DNA of 64,000 nucleotides from Congeria kusceri (Eukaryota > Mollusca > Bivalvia > Myida > Dreissenidae), in assembly GCA_027627225.1 (NCBI GenBank), contig CM051029.1, forward strand, positions 8,471,426-8,535,425, written 5' to 3'. Each line of letters starts with the position of its first letter. Within the stretch, counting starts at the first letter, position 1. Made by a program: the position numbers and the translations under genes. Below the pieces are notes generated by a model that worked only from the letters and a program-made list of their open reading frames with translations, made no database searches and was not told the DNA's origin. Positions 37,253 through 49,395 of this stretch are shown here, piece after piece.

Positions 37253-38335
37253 GCCGTCCCAGAGAAAAATCTGGCAATAATTGGCCACTAGGAAAAGTTC
37301 GGTGTGTTTCACATTAATTAGATGTATAATTATTTCCTTATAGGTTGTTGGGGGAAAATTAGATAGCAATATTGATGAAGCTTGAAGATATTCGTTATTC
37401 ATCAAACTTAAGTCATTCAGCGGTAGAAAATACTCAAACAAACACATATCGTCATATCAGAAATTTACTTTTTGTATTCATTAGAAATAATTGTTTGGAA
37501 AATAGTATGCTATTTACAAAAAGAGCCCAGATCATAGCGTTCTTATTTTGATATATGTGAACAGTGGGCATGAATTTAATGTGTATTTTCCATGTGTTGG
37601 TCTTGTTAAAGTGCTAAAGTTTTTGATGACTGATACTAAGTGCCTAAATTTAGTATTTGCCGGAGATAGTCCGATGAAGAATGTGCATATCTGAGTATCA
37701 TTCCTAGTGAAGTCACGCATTTATGGCCCTTACATTTGAGTGGCAGTATTTCAAAGAGCTTTTAAGTTATTGGTTTTATGTTTTAACTCGCTACAACATG
37801 ATTATGGATATTGCTATTACTAACTTGTGTTGTTATTATATTGTAATAGCAACATGAAATAATTTTCATCATTATATTTTCTATTGAAACTTTAATTGTG
37901 TTTGTGCATTTTTAAACACAGAACGTCGTGTTGAAATTATATTAATAGGCGGTCCAGGATGCTATTAAAAACACAATATTAATTAGAACAAGAAACACTA
38001 CTGAAAAAAATGCTTTTACATGCGATATTGCGCACGCAGGGATACTGCTGTGTGCTTGAGCATGACAATAAACATCATGCAGCTCATGTATAATAGTGTT
38101 GCCAAATGTAAAATTGCTAATATAACATGATTATCTAAATTAGGACTTTGCCCAAGCATCAATCAACAGAACAAAAATAACAGGAATTCTACAACATTTC
38201 TGTGGATAGCTTTCATCGGTATTTAAGACATACGGTAATCATGGATGGTATATTCAAGTAGCACATAGAACATTGACTTCATGCGGCGCAATTAGGCTTC
38301 ATGCAATTTAGTATAAAATTATGTTAAAGTGTCCT
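37253..38335. other. AT-rich non-coding stretch
   Basis: Nothing supported was seen. Confidence 0.4.
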
Positions 38336-38503
38336 AGCATATGTATAACTTTAACACCACACACTTTAAAAGGTTACATGAATTGAAGACACAGAGGTGG
38401 TTTATTCTAGCAGCATATGTATAACTTTAACACCACACACTTTAAAAGGTTACATGAATTGAAGACACATAGGTGGTTTATTTTAGCAGCATATGTATAA
38501 CAT
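38336..38503 (+). repeat. 76-bp tandem duplication
   Basis: Two 76-bp units start at 38336 and 38412 (AGCATATGTATAACTTTAAC) and differ at about two positions. A third start at 38488 continues for ~14 bp before diverging. The very low divergence indicates recent local duplication. A three-hit pattern of AGCATATG flanks both units. Confidence 0.9.
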
Positions 38504-40336
38504 TTTACTTAACACCCTACTGATCAATCATGATTTATATGATATTTCAAAGTGCAGGCAGCATGATGTGATTATTTGTTGTGATGTGAACGTATTATTG
38601 ACTCAACATCCGAACTTTGTAATTGAGTATTTATTGTTTATAAATTTAGATGGATGACGCCTACGTAAAATACGTTAGAAATACGTTATTTTTAAAAGAC
38701 AAACGAACTTAAATCGTAAAATTCCTTGCTATGCCATTTCATATAATGAAATACCAATCTCTTTTACGCATGTAATTATCTTCCTATCGGATGTTGTCTC
38801 CCAGCTGACTTGTAGACAAATGTACACACTTAATATATACTCATTTTGAGTATGCGTATATGTTGTATGCATTTTTGCTCTATTAGATAATACAGTATTA
38901 GGAACAGAACCTGAAATAACTGGAGATGATCATCATTAAATACCTCATTTGAAATTGTAATATACAATGTATAATAATAACAGTTAGTATCAAGTGAATA
39001 ATGAAGAAGAATACGGCAAATATGTAAAGAGAATGCATGTATCTCTGATCACGTTTCACAATTTTAACGACTATGAAAAGTTGATACAATACCATACTCG
39101 GACTATTAAAACAGGAAAAGGGTATGACTTATTCAAAAAAGGTGACACTTTATAACAGTATTCATGTGGTGTGTTAATTGTGTTCATAGGCTGAGACGCT
39201 AAACAAAACATATTAAAGACAAGGTAAACGTTTAGCAGTTTACAAGGCACATCAAAATCCATCTGATATGTAGAATGTGTTTGATGCTGAAATGTTACGT
39301 TTGTTTATCTCCAACATCTCACCTTAGATGAATAGAAATTGTGTAAGCACATTGCATCAAACTGTATTATATTTACGAAAGCATCTGCGCTTCAGTTCGG
39401 TAATTTAGTTGCCAAGGTTTAATCACTTAGAAACACATTACGGCAAGAGGCAAATACTTTGTAATTAACTCTATTAATTACTCATTATTTGTGCACTAGT
39501 TTTCGTCAATATAACCATTTGTTGTAATACTTATTGCATGCGAGTTCATATTGATCTATTGTCGGTCGAGTGTGTTGATTGTTTTTATGCACATGGCGAA
39601 TTAAGTCTCCATCAATCATCATATCAAGCCTTTAAACTCTGGAAGAGGATATATTTCGAGCAAACATGTTTCCCTTATTAAACCTTTGCGGCAATAATTA
39701 GTTTCTCCCTAAAGGGTACATGGTGCATTGTAATAATGAAGAATGTCTTTGCAGCTAGACAAAAAATGTACGGTAGAACTTTACGCCACGTGTCGCATTC
39801 AGTGTTTTCCATACGTTATGGACACAATCTACATCGTCTGATCTGAAAATACATATGTATGTACTTTTATTTAAGTATGCCTTTAGTTATCGTGTTTGCT
39901 AACCGGTAAAACCGTAATAATACTGTGTGCTTGTATTCATGTATTGCATTTTAATAGCAAAGCATTCTGAGAGTTTATGAATGTACCAAGTGAAATTGAT
40001 AGGATTTGCACAACTAAAAGAATTTGAGTTAAATAATTAATAATGTACACATAATAACACACACCATTTGCATATACCTTTCCATATAGGTTTACAACCG
40101 TATATTTAAATGTAAGTCGTTCTAATATACATATATATTTTAGCCACTTAAACAATGCAATGCATAAGTTTTTTGGGGGGGGTAAATACTGACCATAAGG
40201 GTAACTGGTAAACTTAAGTCACCTGTATAGCAATAGTTCTCTTTGAATGTGCCGTAAAACTACAACAGGAATGTATGTTATTCAGAAAATATAGGTACAC
40301 TATTATGAATAAGCATACACGATATTCTTGTTAGTG
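38504..40336. other. AT-rich non-coding stretch
   Basis: Nothing supported was seen; a G run of nine lies near 40172. Confidence 0.4.
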
Positions 40337-40392
40337 TTATTATTATTATTATTATTATCTATATTTTTATTATTATTAATGCTATAATAATG

Positions 40393-40432
<40 letters not shown>

Positions 40433-40488
40433 AACTACTACTACCACTAATAATAATAATAATAATAACAATAATGATATAATAATAA
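40337..40488. repeat. (ATT)n / (AAT)n mirror-oriented microsatellite
   Basis: The first half is TTA/ATT triplets (40337-40380). After a short ATGCTATAATAATG junction it switches to AAT/ATA triplets (to ~40488), so the two arms are reverse complements and can fold into a hairpin. An ACT patch within the AAT arm (40431-40450) foreshadows the large array that follows. Confidence 0.85.
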
Positions 40489-40596
40489 TTATTTAATTTA
40501 TTTGACTAATGTTATTTTTAGAATTATTACATTATTATTATTTTAATATTACTGGTATCATTATCATTTTCATTATTATATTTAATGTTGTTGTAA

Positions 40597-40620
40597 ATAT
40601 TTTAACTACTACTACTGCTG

Positions 40621-40662
<42 letters not shown>

Positions 40663-40663
40663 T

Positions 40664-40696
<33 letters not shown>

Positions 40697-40756
40697 AACT
40701 ACTACTACTACTACTATTACTACTACTACTACTAGTACTAGTACTACTACTATTAT

Positions 40757-40798
<42 letters not shown>

Positions 40799-41004
40799 AA
40801 CTACTACTACTAAAACTACGTCTTCCACTTCTACAACAACAACAACAACAACAAAAACAACAACTAATACTACTACTACTATTACTAAAACCATTCCTTC
40901 TACTACTACGATAACTACCATTACCACTACTACTACTACTACTAATACGACCACCTCTACTACTATTACTACTACTACTACTTCCACTACAACAACAACA
41001 ACTA

Positions 41005-41035
<31 letters not shown>

Positions 41036-41450
41036 CATTCCTTCTGCTACTACTACTACTACCATTACCACTACTACTAATACTACTACTACTATAACTA
41101 CTACTACTACTAAAACTAAAACCTCTAATACTACTACAACAACAACAACAACAACAACAACTACTACTGCTACTACTACTACTACTACTACTAAAACCAT
41201 ACCTTCTACTACTTCTACTACTACCATTACCACTACTACTACTACTCCTACTGCTACCACTAAAACTAAAACGTCCAATACTACTACTACTACTACAACA
41301 ACAACAACTACTACTACTACTATTACTAAAACCATTCTTTCTACTACCACTATACCTACCATTACCACTACTACTACTTGTAATTCGACTACCTCTACTA
41401 CAACTACTACTGTTACTACTACAACTAATACTACTACTACCACTACTACA

Positions 41451-41510
<60 letters not shown>

Positions 41511-41611
41511 GCTACTACTACTACTACTACTACTAAAACCATTCCTTCTACTACTACTACAAATACTATTAACTCTACTACTGCTACTAATACGACTACC
41601 TCTACTAATAC

Positions 41612-41653
<42 letters not shown>

Positions 41654-41700
41654 AACTACTACTACTACTACTGATACTACTACTACTACTACTACTACTT

Positions 41701-41762
<62 letters not shown>

Positions 41763-41863
41763 GCTACTACTACTACTACTACTACTAAAACCATTCCTTC
41801 TACTACTACTACAAATACTATTAACTCTACTACTGCTACTAATACGACTACCTCTACTAATAC

Positions 41864-41905
<42 letters not shown>

Positions 41906-41918
41906 AACTACTACTACA

Positions 41919-41956
<38 letters not shown>

Positions 41957-42073
41957 TACTACAACTACTACTACTAATACTACAACAACAACAACTACGA
42001 CCACAACTACTACTACTACTTCTACAACTTCTGCTACCATTACCACTACAACTACTACTGCAACTACTACTAC

Positions 42074-42106
<33 letters not shown>

Positions 42107-42345
42107 AACTACTACTACTACTACTACTACTACTACTGCTACTACTACTACTACTACTCCTTCTACTACTACTACTGCTACTACTACTACTACTACTCCT
42201 TCTACTACTACTACTGCTACTACTACTCCTTCTACTACTACTACTACTACTAGTACTCCTTCTACTACTGCTACTGCTACTACTACTACTACTACTACTC
42301 CCCTTCTACTACTACTGCTGCTACTTCTAGTACTTATACTTCTAT
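40597..42345 (+). repeat. ~1.75-kb (ACT)n array with higher-order structure
   Basis: ACT triplets with AAT, ACC, ATT, ACA, GCT and TCT variants run almost without interruption. The plus strand is nearly free of G over the whole tract. A longer unit is superimposed: a segment beginning AAAACCATTCCTTCTACTAC recurs near 40888, 41192, 41325, 41535 and 41787. The last two lie exactly 252 bp apart (84 triplets) and share ~85 bp of following sequence. The near-stop-free frames on both strands (poly-Thr 612 residues on plus, poly-Val 630 residues on minus) arise from the repeat. No promoter, signal peptide or splice evidence supports a threonine-rich protein. Confidence 0.95.
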
Positions 42346-43605
42346 AAGCTAATGAGGACCTACGTTCGATTATGAGGTAATTGCTGATTTCTCCACCATA
42401 TCTCATAGCCGAGGGATTAGAGTACAGCATGTTAATGTAATAGCTGTTATGTAGCTCTAATACATCAGTAATGCCCGCTGTAAAGATTACGACAAATTAA
42501 ACGATTTTACACTTTGACGCTCCCCTGTGTTTGTTTCGTTTTCGTAATGGCGTTCATTTGAACGGATTAATGAAATGCCGCTTCTAGCAAAAATCAAAAT
42601 TATTCGGATTTACACGTGTGTTTACACTAAGTTCTTTGTACTCGATCGTTTTTTGAATTAATTATAGCCAATTACTAGCGTGAACAGTGCCTGGTATCAA
42701 GCTTGCTAATATAACAAATGAATATCAGTTCAATTACGTTTGTATTTCGGATGCAGGGCGACAAGTAATTTCACTGATGTAGTGGACGTAAATTTCACAC
42801 AACGACTTGTTAAACAATTGTGTGGACGATCTTGTCTCAATGGGGGTAATGATGTCTGAAAATCCAATCAAACAGTTGTTTTTGTTTTCGGGCAGTCCCT
42901 AAGACACAGAACATAGAATAGTAGCGGTCAAAACTCTATTGAAAACGTATTCAGACACCAAGTCATGAAGTTATGCATTATTTTTGGTTTCCATCAGTAT
43001 TTGTTGAATGTTGGGCTAAAATAAATCGTCAGTTAACTAAATTAGTTTAGTGTGATCTCAAATTGAAAACAAAAAACAAAGATAAACTAATGCAATACTG
43101 AAATTTTCCATAATTCAACTGTGGGTCCGCATGACTAAATCACTATATTTTGCATTAAATATGGGAAGAACAAAACGATCGTTATTCATTTCTGAGTGAT
43201 CAAAGTCAGTCGTACAATTATGTTCAAAATACAAACTATTAAATTAATCGTTATACAAATTATAATCCTTTTATCTTAAATTGCCATGCACTAATTGAAG
43301 ATATTAAGCATACGATAAATAAGTTCGTTTAATAGTTGATATGGTAAGTTCTTATTAAAAATAATAGAGCTGGATAATCAAAAATCCAAATCACCTCATG
43401 AAAACTGAAAACTGAATATATTTGTTGTACTAAATGTTTGCCCCTTCACTCAATCATGCTTTTGATTTTATGGAACGGACAGGACAGCATCATAAGTGAA
43501 AAACACATTATGTCAGAGATATCGCAATGAATGTAACCAAATTGTAAAGTGTATTCCAACACAAAGGTCATAAATAGCGCAGAAGAGCTCTACAGTAAGT
43601 AGTCA
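42346..43605. other. Non-coding stretch
   Basis: Nothing supported was seen. Confidence 0.4.
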
Positions 43606-43700
43606 AAATGGCGGCGCGGGGGCATGGCTTGATACTAGCCGGCAAAGATATTCGCGACTTGCCGGGGCTATTATCGAGCCATGCCCCCGCGCCGCCATTT
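43606..43700. repeat. 95-nt GC-rich near-perfect hairpin with ATGGCGGC ends
   Basis: The 24-nt arm at 43606-43629, beginning AAATGGCGGCGCGGGG, is exactly complementary to 43677-43700. The inner sequence (GATACTAGCC-GGCAA against its inverse GATAATAGCC-CCGGCAA) pairs again with few mismatches, so nearly the whole 95 nt folds back. It is a sharp GC island in AT-rich DNA. Both ends carry the AAATGGCGGC core known as a YY1 site, in inverted orientation. It could be a short foldback transposon, an RNA hairpin source or a paired protein-binding site. The sequence alone does not decide. Confidence 0.85.
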
Positions 43701-44625
43701 ATTGACCTGTTTGATACATAAGTTTTCATTATCATTCATATTTGTTTCTTATGACATTTGTGTTTTCTTTCTTTCTTTCCAATCTGTAAATGTTAATGTA
43801 CACAGTTGTCACATGTGTTCATGTTTAGTTTGATGTTAACTTATAACCAGTGCATGTTTTGGTATTTTTAGTAAGCATCATTTTATTAGAAGCGACCACA
43901 ATTTTCATAACGCAACATGGACATAGCTTTTAAATGTATTTAATTTTATCTTGTCATATATTTATATATCTACATTTGCTAATGATGATATAGATCTAAT
44001 TTATTTTGCAATTCGAGAAATCTATATTACAGTTTAATTTAAAACGTTTTACAATAGGACAAATACATTTGAAGATTTGTATTCCAATGTTATTCGTATG
44101 TAGGTAAAGTAATGCCCAAGCAATTTAAAATGGCTTAGATAAGCCCGTTTGAGTGCTATTAAGGACATGTAGTGATGTCATTTGTTTCAACAGATCTAGA
44201 ACGTTAGATTGCTTTTCGTTTTTGGTGGAGTTTAAATTGTGATGTATCATAATCAACAATGCTTTGGTGTGGACTAATCATAAGATTAAGGTGAAAATGC
44301 TGATGTGTCCGGGGTCGAGTTAAAAGCATGTACACCTCTTCATATGTTGGGTTAATAAATCAAAAGGAGTCTACGTAAAGGATCAAAAACTTTCAGCCGA
44401 GGAATCGTAATGGAAAAATGGTAGGACTGTAGCCTATGTTAGGAGCAGTCACGATGTTTATTTAATTTTACTAGCAAATCACCTCTAATGCTAAAGCATT
44501 GCTATTGTTTTTGATGCTTGTTGGCTCTATCGGCCGAAATAGCAGAACATCTTGATGCCAGATGTAGTTTTGCATCTCTTTACTTCCTTATTTAGTTTTG
44601 CGGGGATATGTTCTATCCAGTGTAA
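43701..44625. other. Non-coding stretch
   Basis: Nothing supported was seen. Confidence 0.4.
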
Positions 44626-44800
44626 AGCAGTGTCCGCCATTTTAAACTTCGTATAGGTGTTTAAGACTGCTATAAAGCTGTCTCAAAATTTTAAGTATCA
44701 CTTCGTCAGCCATCTTTTCGTGAAGTGACGTCAAAGGGGCGCGTGCGAAATATCGGCGGGGCAATTATAATAAACTGCCCCGCTTTGCCGGGGCACTTTT
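44626..44800. promoter_or_regulatory. Possible CRE/YY1-type promoter-like patch
   Basis: TGACGTCA at 44726-44733 is a perfect CREB-type palindrome. CCGCCATTTT (~44635) and GCCATCTT (~44709) match the reverse of the YY1 core. Just downstream is a GC-rich pair of inverted words (GCGGGGCA near 44755 and TGCCCCGC near 44776). The motifs cluster in a locally GC-raised stretch, but no transcript start, CpG island or convincing downstream coding exon is visible. Weak assignment. Confidence 0.25.
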
Positions 44801-44848
44801 CGATAATAACATTTGAGGAGCAATACTGGGGATGTTTTACGTACAAAA

Positions 44849-45373
44849 ATGTTACTATATTTAGTAACATATGTATTAAACCCTTATAAAAAACATGCAT
44901 TGTTAGGAAATTATTCTGACGTGTATTACCATATTGAAGTTAAATTAACGAAAATAGATTCTGCATTATCAAAAACGATGTTTATACCAAGCTGCAACTT
45001 TTATGTACAAACAAACTTATTCCAGATGATAATATCGTTGACAATTCTTGAAAACACCATATTTCAATTGGATTCGACAATTGCGAACACATTTAAAATG
45101 GAAATCTGCATATCTGCTAAATTCGGAGTGCGTATAATGCATATGTTTAAGGTTTCGACATGCATCTTCATGAGAATCGATACAGACAGATGTACATTCC
45201 GTCATCGACAATTGTCTGTAAAGAACAACATGAATTACAGTGGTCAACAGACAAAGTTGGTAATTCGTAATTATGACATGTTACCACACAGTTACAATTG
45301 CCACAAAACAGCATATAGTTTTTCCGATGTTGAAATGAAGACAGACCATATTGAGTTTGCCTATTTTTCATAA
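44849..45373 (+). CDS. Orphan ORF, 174 residues from ATG
   Basis: The frame is open for 525 nt from the ATG at 44849 to TAA at 45371. It is long for AT-rich DNA and follows the promoter-like patch by ~100 bp. The product has a hydrophobic start (MLLYLVTYVLNPYKKHALL) and ten or so scattered Cys and His residues, but no motif I recognise. Long stretches of antisense frames are also open, which lowers its weight. It may be a chance frame. Confidence 0.18.
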   Translation: MLLYLVTYVLNPYKKHALLGNYSDVYYHIEVKLTKIDSALSKTMFIPSCNFYVQTNLFQMIISLTILENTIFQLDSTIANTFKMEICISAKFGVRIMHMFKVSTCIFMRIDTDRCTFRHRQLSVKNNMNYSGQQTKLVIRNYDMLPHSYNCHKTAYSFSDVEMKTDHIEFAYFS

Positions 45374-46879
45374 ACACTACAATAGCAGATTTCTATCATG
45401 TTTCAATTGAGTACACACATTCAAAGTAAAGTATTGCCGTTTTATATAAAAGTATTGTATCATGTATTGAAGATAGCTAGTTCATCAAAACCGCAATAAC
45501 AAATCTTGGTAAATTAGGTTATATAAAATAAGCACTTATATTCAATTAATGAACTGCGAGTCCATTCATAAAATATGTATGTATTGATAAAACACGTGAA
45601 CACGTCATCTTAAACCAAACGAAGAGAACAATGTACATGTGCGAACACCTCGTCGAAAGACACGTCTCCACGAGCGGAATATATCTGATCCTTTCACAAA
45701 AACGTATTGTAAATCTTGCTATTCTTACTGAATATATATGTTTGCCCACATTAGTTTCCATCTCGTGACATTACCAGTAGATGTATTTTGTTCCGTTTTG
45801 TTGTGTGTAGTTATTTTCTGTCAGGCTTGACAAAGGATGTTAAACGTGTCAGTCAACCAATATTCAAATCTTAAAAAAAACACACACTTATCTGGCATCA
45901 CAAAACACATGTTTCTGTTCGACTGAATAGATCGAAACACGTAGTTACGTTTGTATTTAGATCTACTGATTGCACATATATATAAGATTAGTAGGATGGT
46001 CGCAAGTAGCAAGAACGCGACAAGGAAAGACACACAGTACATATTAATGTATTGACACATGTACAGTGTTCCAGATGAAGAAACGATTCAATGAAACAGA
46101 AATTGCAGTGGTATTAAAAAAAGTGTATAAAAATGTATGCTATTTGCTACTGTAACAAAAAGATGAACACTCGTAGTACTTCAAATACTATTGGATACTT
46201 TTGTTTCAAATTTAAATAAAGTATTTTATTAATGATAAAATATGCAGCGAAAGTGAAACCAAGAGATTCAAAAATTGTACAAAATACTCCACAATTCTCT
46301 ACAGTTCTCAAATATTTGCAAAAAACAAACACGGTTGTAAGACTGTTCATTTGTTTTTAAATATCGCAAAAATATAGAAACACGCATGGTTCATATAAAC
46401 GGTGCGAACATTGTATTATTTTTCATTTAAATCGTGTAAACCAAACGAAATAAAAAATAAAAAAAAACACAACAACACTAAAAATTTAAACTACGTAATT
46501 CATGTAGTATAATACAATCACTAGTTATATAAATAAAAACAAACATCAGTTTTTTCGTTTGACAGTGAATGTTTCTGATTGTGGCCTCGTCATCTTTATA
46601 CGTGTATAGTCTTTGTTGTCTTCTTTCTGGAGAGATATTTGAGACTGAGCGGAAGGAATATCACGCATAGAAACGAAAGTTGAGACAAAAACATATATAG
46701 TTTATCTACCTACTTTTTTTTCCAATACTCACGCGTGTCAGATGAGAGGCTAAAATACTTTAAGGATCTATGTGTTCGAAAACTTGGTTTCCTATTGCAG
46801 TATAAGTGATTAAATGATATTTAATTAATGTAACAATATAAAACATCATGATATTTTCGATAAAACGTCACAGAAAACA
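45374..46879. other. AT-rich non-coding stretch
   Basis: Nothing supported was seen. Confidence 0.4.
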
Positions 46880-47190
46880 ATAAAACGTCAAGCGGGTATC
46901 GGACACACGACTTTGGAGTCATAAAAACAAATGAGAGAAAACAGCGCTTTGTCTAGCTGCACCATTGTGCTTTCTACAAAAAACAACAACGTGTGTATAA
47001 TTTAGTTATACGAAATATTCGTAATTCTAACGTCAAAATGTAAACAAGAACAGGAACAAAGAAAGAAGCCCTGTTATAAATTGATTTGTATCTCAGAATG
47101 CGTAAAAACTTTTCCCATCTTCTGTACCTTAATGTTCAACATGTTATGACCTCTATTAGGTCGTTTTCGTTGACATTATTACTTCAAACA
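46880..47190 (-). mobile_element. Old SINE relic, paralogue of 15690-16030
   Basis: On the minus strand the head has a tRNA-like pair of boxes: TGGTGCAGCTAGA as A-box region, then ACTCCAAAGTCG and a GTCCGATACCC B-box-like word. The body contains CGCATTCTGAGATACAAATC, continuing into AATTTATAAC, and the 3' end carries AACGAAAACGAC. It aligns over ~300 bp with 15690-16030 in the same orientation. No target-site duplication was seen. It ends about 430 bp before the LTR element begins. Confidence 0.5.
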
Positions 47191-47611
47191 CCGTGATTTT
47201 AAATATTGTTTATGAATATAATTGAAAATTATGTTTTCGTCGTACGTTTACTTGCATAAATTAGACAATCGTAGCTTGCGAATTTTATAGAAACGCTACT
47301 AATACACACAGTAACCGCAGAGAAAGTTGACAGTTCAGAATACATGTTGAATTTAACCTTGGTAATGTTTACTTAGTGAGACCCCGTATGAGCAGACCAT
47401 AGAGAGACATTTCCATGAAATTCTTGTAAGTTAATAGAAAACAATATGAATCTGTGTTCCGTTGTTCTTTTTTTATAAATTATTGTGTTAAATCCTGGAA
47501 AACGACCCTTTGAAAATTTCAATTCAGAGACCGAAGATATTCAGGTCCACATGAACTGTGATTTAATGAATAATAATGTTGTTCTATTGTTTAAGCTGAT
47601 GTAATGCATAT

Positions 47612-47615
47612 GTAC
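47612..47615. repeat. Target-site duplication GTAC (left)
   Basis: GTAC abuts the left LTR and recurs at 56723-56726 beyond the right LTR. Joining the flanks restores ATATGTACATAT, a perfect palindrome, as the pre-insertion site. Confidence 0.75.
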
Positions 47616-48848
47616 TGTAAGCTACCTTACAATGAAGATTCTTGATAATATCAGTGTCGATTAGAGTTTGAGTCTGGCAGAAAACTCTAGTAAAGACGGT
47701 GATGAATTAAAGTTTCAAAAATCATCATTTATTCGTATATCTACTTTCATATTATCGATAACATAATAATTATATTCATTTCGGTTTATTCAGTGTGGCG
47801 GTACAGTAATGACGAACGTTTGGCGAACAGTTGCTCAGTTTTTGAAATATCGTTACAGTATCATAAAATAGTTCCTAGAAACGTTCTTAACTATATTTAC
47901 TAGAACTTCAATGATAACCAGCTGTTAATAGAATACATATATTGCTAGAACGTTAGAAAATAGTTAAGTGCGTTTTTAAATCGTAACTTCAATGTTGTTC
48001 AGGATTTTACAATGTTAGAGTTCTTACTTTTAAGGTTTTCTATGTAGTGAACAGTGATGTTCGTTGTTAGCAACTGTTGCCAAAACTGAGAGGAGAACCT
48101 CCTTATATACCCTTCGGATGCTGCAGATTTGGCTACAGCCAATCAGATTCTGCAGATTTAGCTGCAACCAATCAGAATCGTGCAGCATCCTGCAGCATAT
48201 AAGGAAGTAATGTGGCTATTCCTTAACAATAATTAAAACTACTATTCCAATAAATTAACAATCACATAGATATTACTTCTTAATCATAGAAGAAGTTACA
48301 CTCTATACATCAAAGCAACAGTAGCTTTAAATATGCATTTATAACAATACAATTTGAAATGCTGCATCATGACAACTTGAGTAATTCCTACGCAGCCAGC
48401 GTCTCAAATAGTTCCTAGTGAACCATTAAGGTTTAACAATAAACATGTATGAACAATATGCAATTTATAATATAAATAATCTTATAATGCACAAAGAAAA
48501 GCTATTATTAACAATTTGACAAGTCTTTGAGGATAAAATGCATTTAATAACATTCTATCATATTCCTACGCGTGTAGTAAACAATGTACATTGCTGCAGC
48601 CATTATACAGTGCAGGAAATTTTGATACTGTGCAAAAATGGATTATTCTTTCAACAATCAACGTTAAATGGACTAAACAGGAGGTAAATACAAAGATTCA
48701 AATTCATTAAAGTTTGTAGAACAATATCCTGCTAAAACAATGGATTTTATAAACAAAGCGATAACAACAATACTATTGTGTACTAAAATTCGGATGGGGA
48801 ATTAATTCGGACAATGTTTACTTGTAACATAAGAATATGTACATTACA
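47616..48848 (-). repeat. 3' LTR (1233 bp)
   Basis: Terminal bases on plus are TGTAAGCTACC...TGTACATTACA. It contains the same promoter set as the 5' LTR: TATATAAGG on minus at 48101-48109 and two CCAAT words on plus at 48139-48143 and 48168-48172, 29 bp apart in a small tandem duplication. An AATAAA on minus at 47728-47733 may serve as polyadenylation signal. It is one base longer than the matching part of the other LTR because of a T indel near 48482. Confidence 0.93.
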
Positions 48849-48858
48849 TTTCCCCCAC
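48849..48858 (-). other. Polypurine tract
   Basis: On the minus strand GTGGGGGAAA lies immediately upstream of the 3' LTR (TGTAATG). This is the expected plus-strand DNA primer site for reverse transcription. Confidence 0.85.
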
Positions 48859-49027
48859 ATTAAAAGATTAAAATTTTTAACAATTATGAAAATGACAACT
48901 TTGTAATAAAAGCAATGAATAACAATGATATTAATCAATGTTACTTGTTACATATTACTATGTTTATTATTTTATTATTTTATTTTTTGCATTGAAAAAA
49001 CAATATTACAATTAATACACATAATAC

Positions 49028-49315
49028 TTAGTATTTCTTCTTCAGGCGGAGAGGCACATACGTCAGACGGTGCAGGAGATCATCGAGGGAGGGATCACGA
49101 GGAAGGGCCTCGAACGCACAGAGGACAGACATCTGGACATCTGGAGAGGTGGGGTCTTCACCGAGAGCAATGAGTCGGACGAGGTTGAAGGTGTGTTTCA
49201 TCATTGCTGCGAGGGCGTCGTTGTGGACGTCGAGACTTCCGGGAAGGGACAGGAAATTGAACTTTGCCCTCAGCAAGGATCTATGTAGTGGGGTACTGTG
49301 TGAATAGAGGGTCAT
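49028..49315 (-). pseudogene. Env-position accessory ORF, C-terminal part
   Basis: This 95-residue open frame ends at 49028 and lies 180 bp before the 3' LTR. It is rich in Leu, Asp and His with a basic end (PLRLKKKY) and looks helical (contains LARF-like Leu/Arg and HNDALAAMMKHTFNLVRLIA stretches). No domain is recognised. The same frame continues upstream to a TGA at 49340-49342 and then opens again into the region of the zinc-finger ORF, which is in another frame. The two are best read as one decayed accessory protein. It has no signal peptide or membrane helix, so it is not an envelope gene. Confidence 0.5.
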
Positions 49316-49395
49316 GGCGGCGAACTCATGTGATAGTGTTCATTGTTCTTGGCACCAGGAAGGCCAATCAGTAGGTGGCCAAGAAAGTGTTGATG

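Noticed and set aside
40509..42430. Very long open frames (612 residues on plus, 630 on minus) of poly-Thr and poly-Val
   Set aside because: They are a consequence of the ACT array; several frames on both strands are open at once and there is no leader, promoter or splice evidence.
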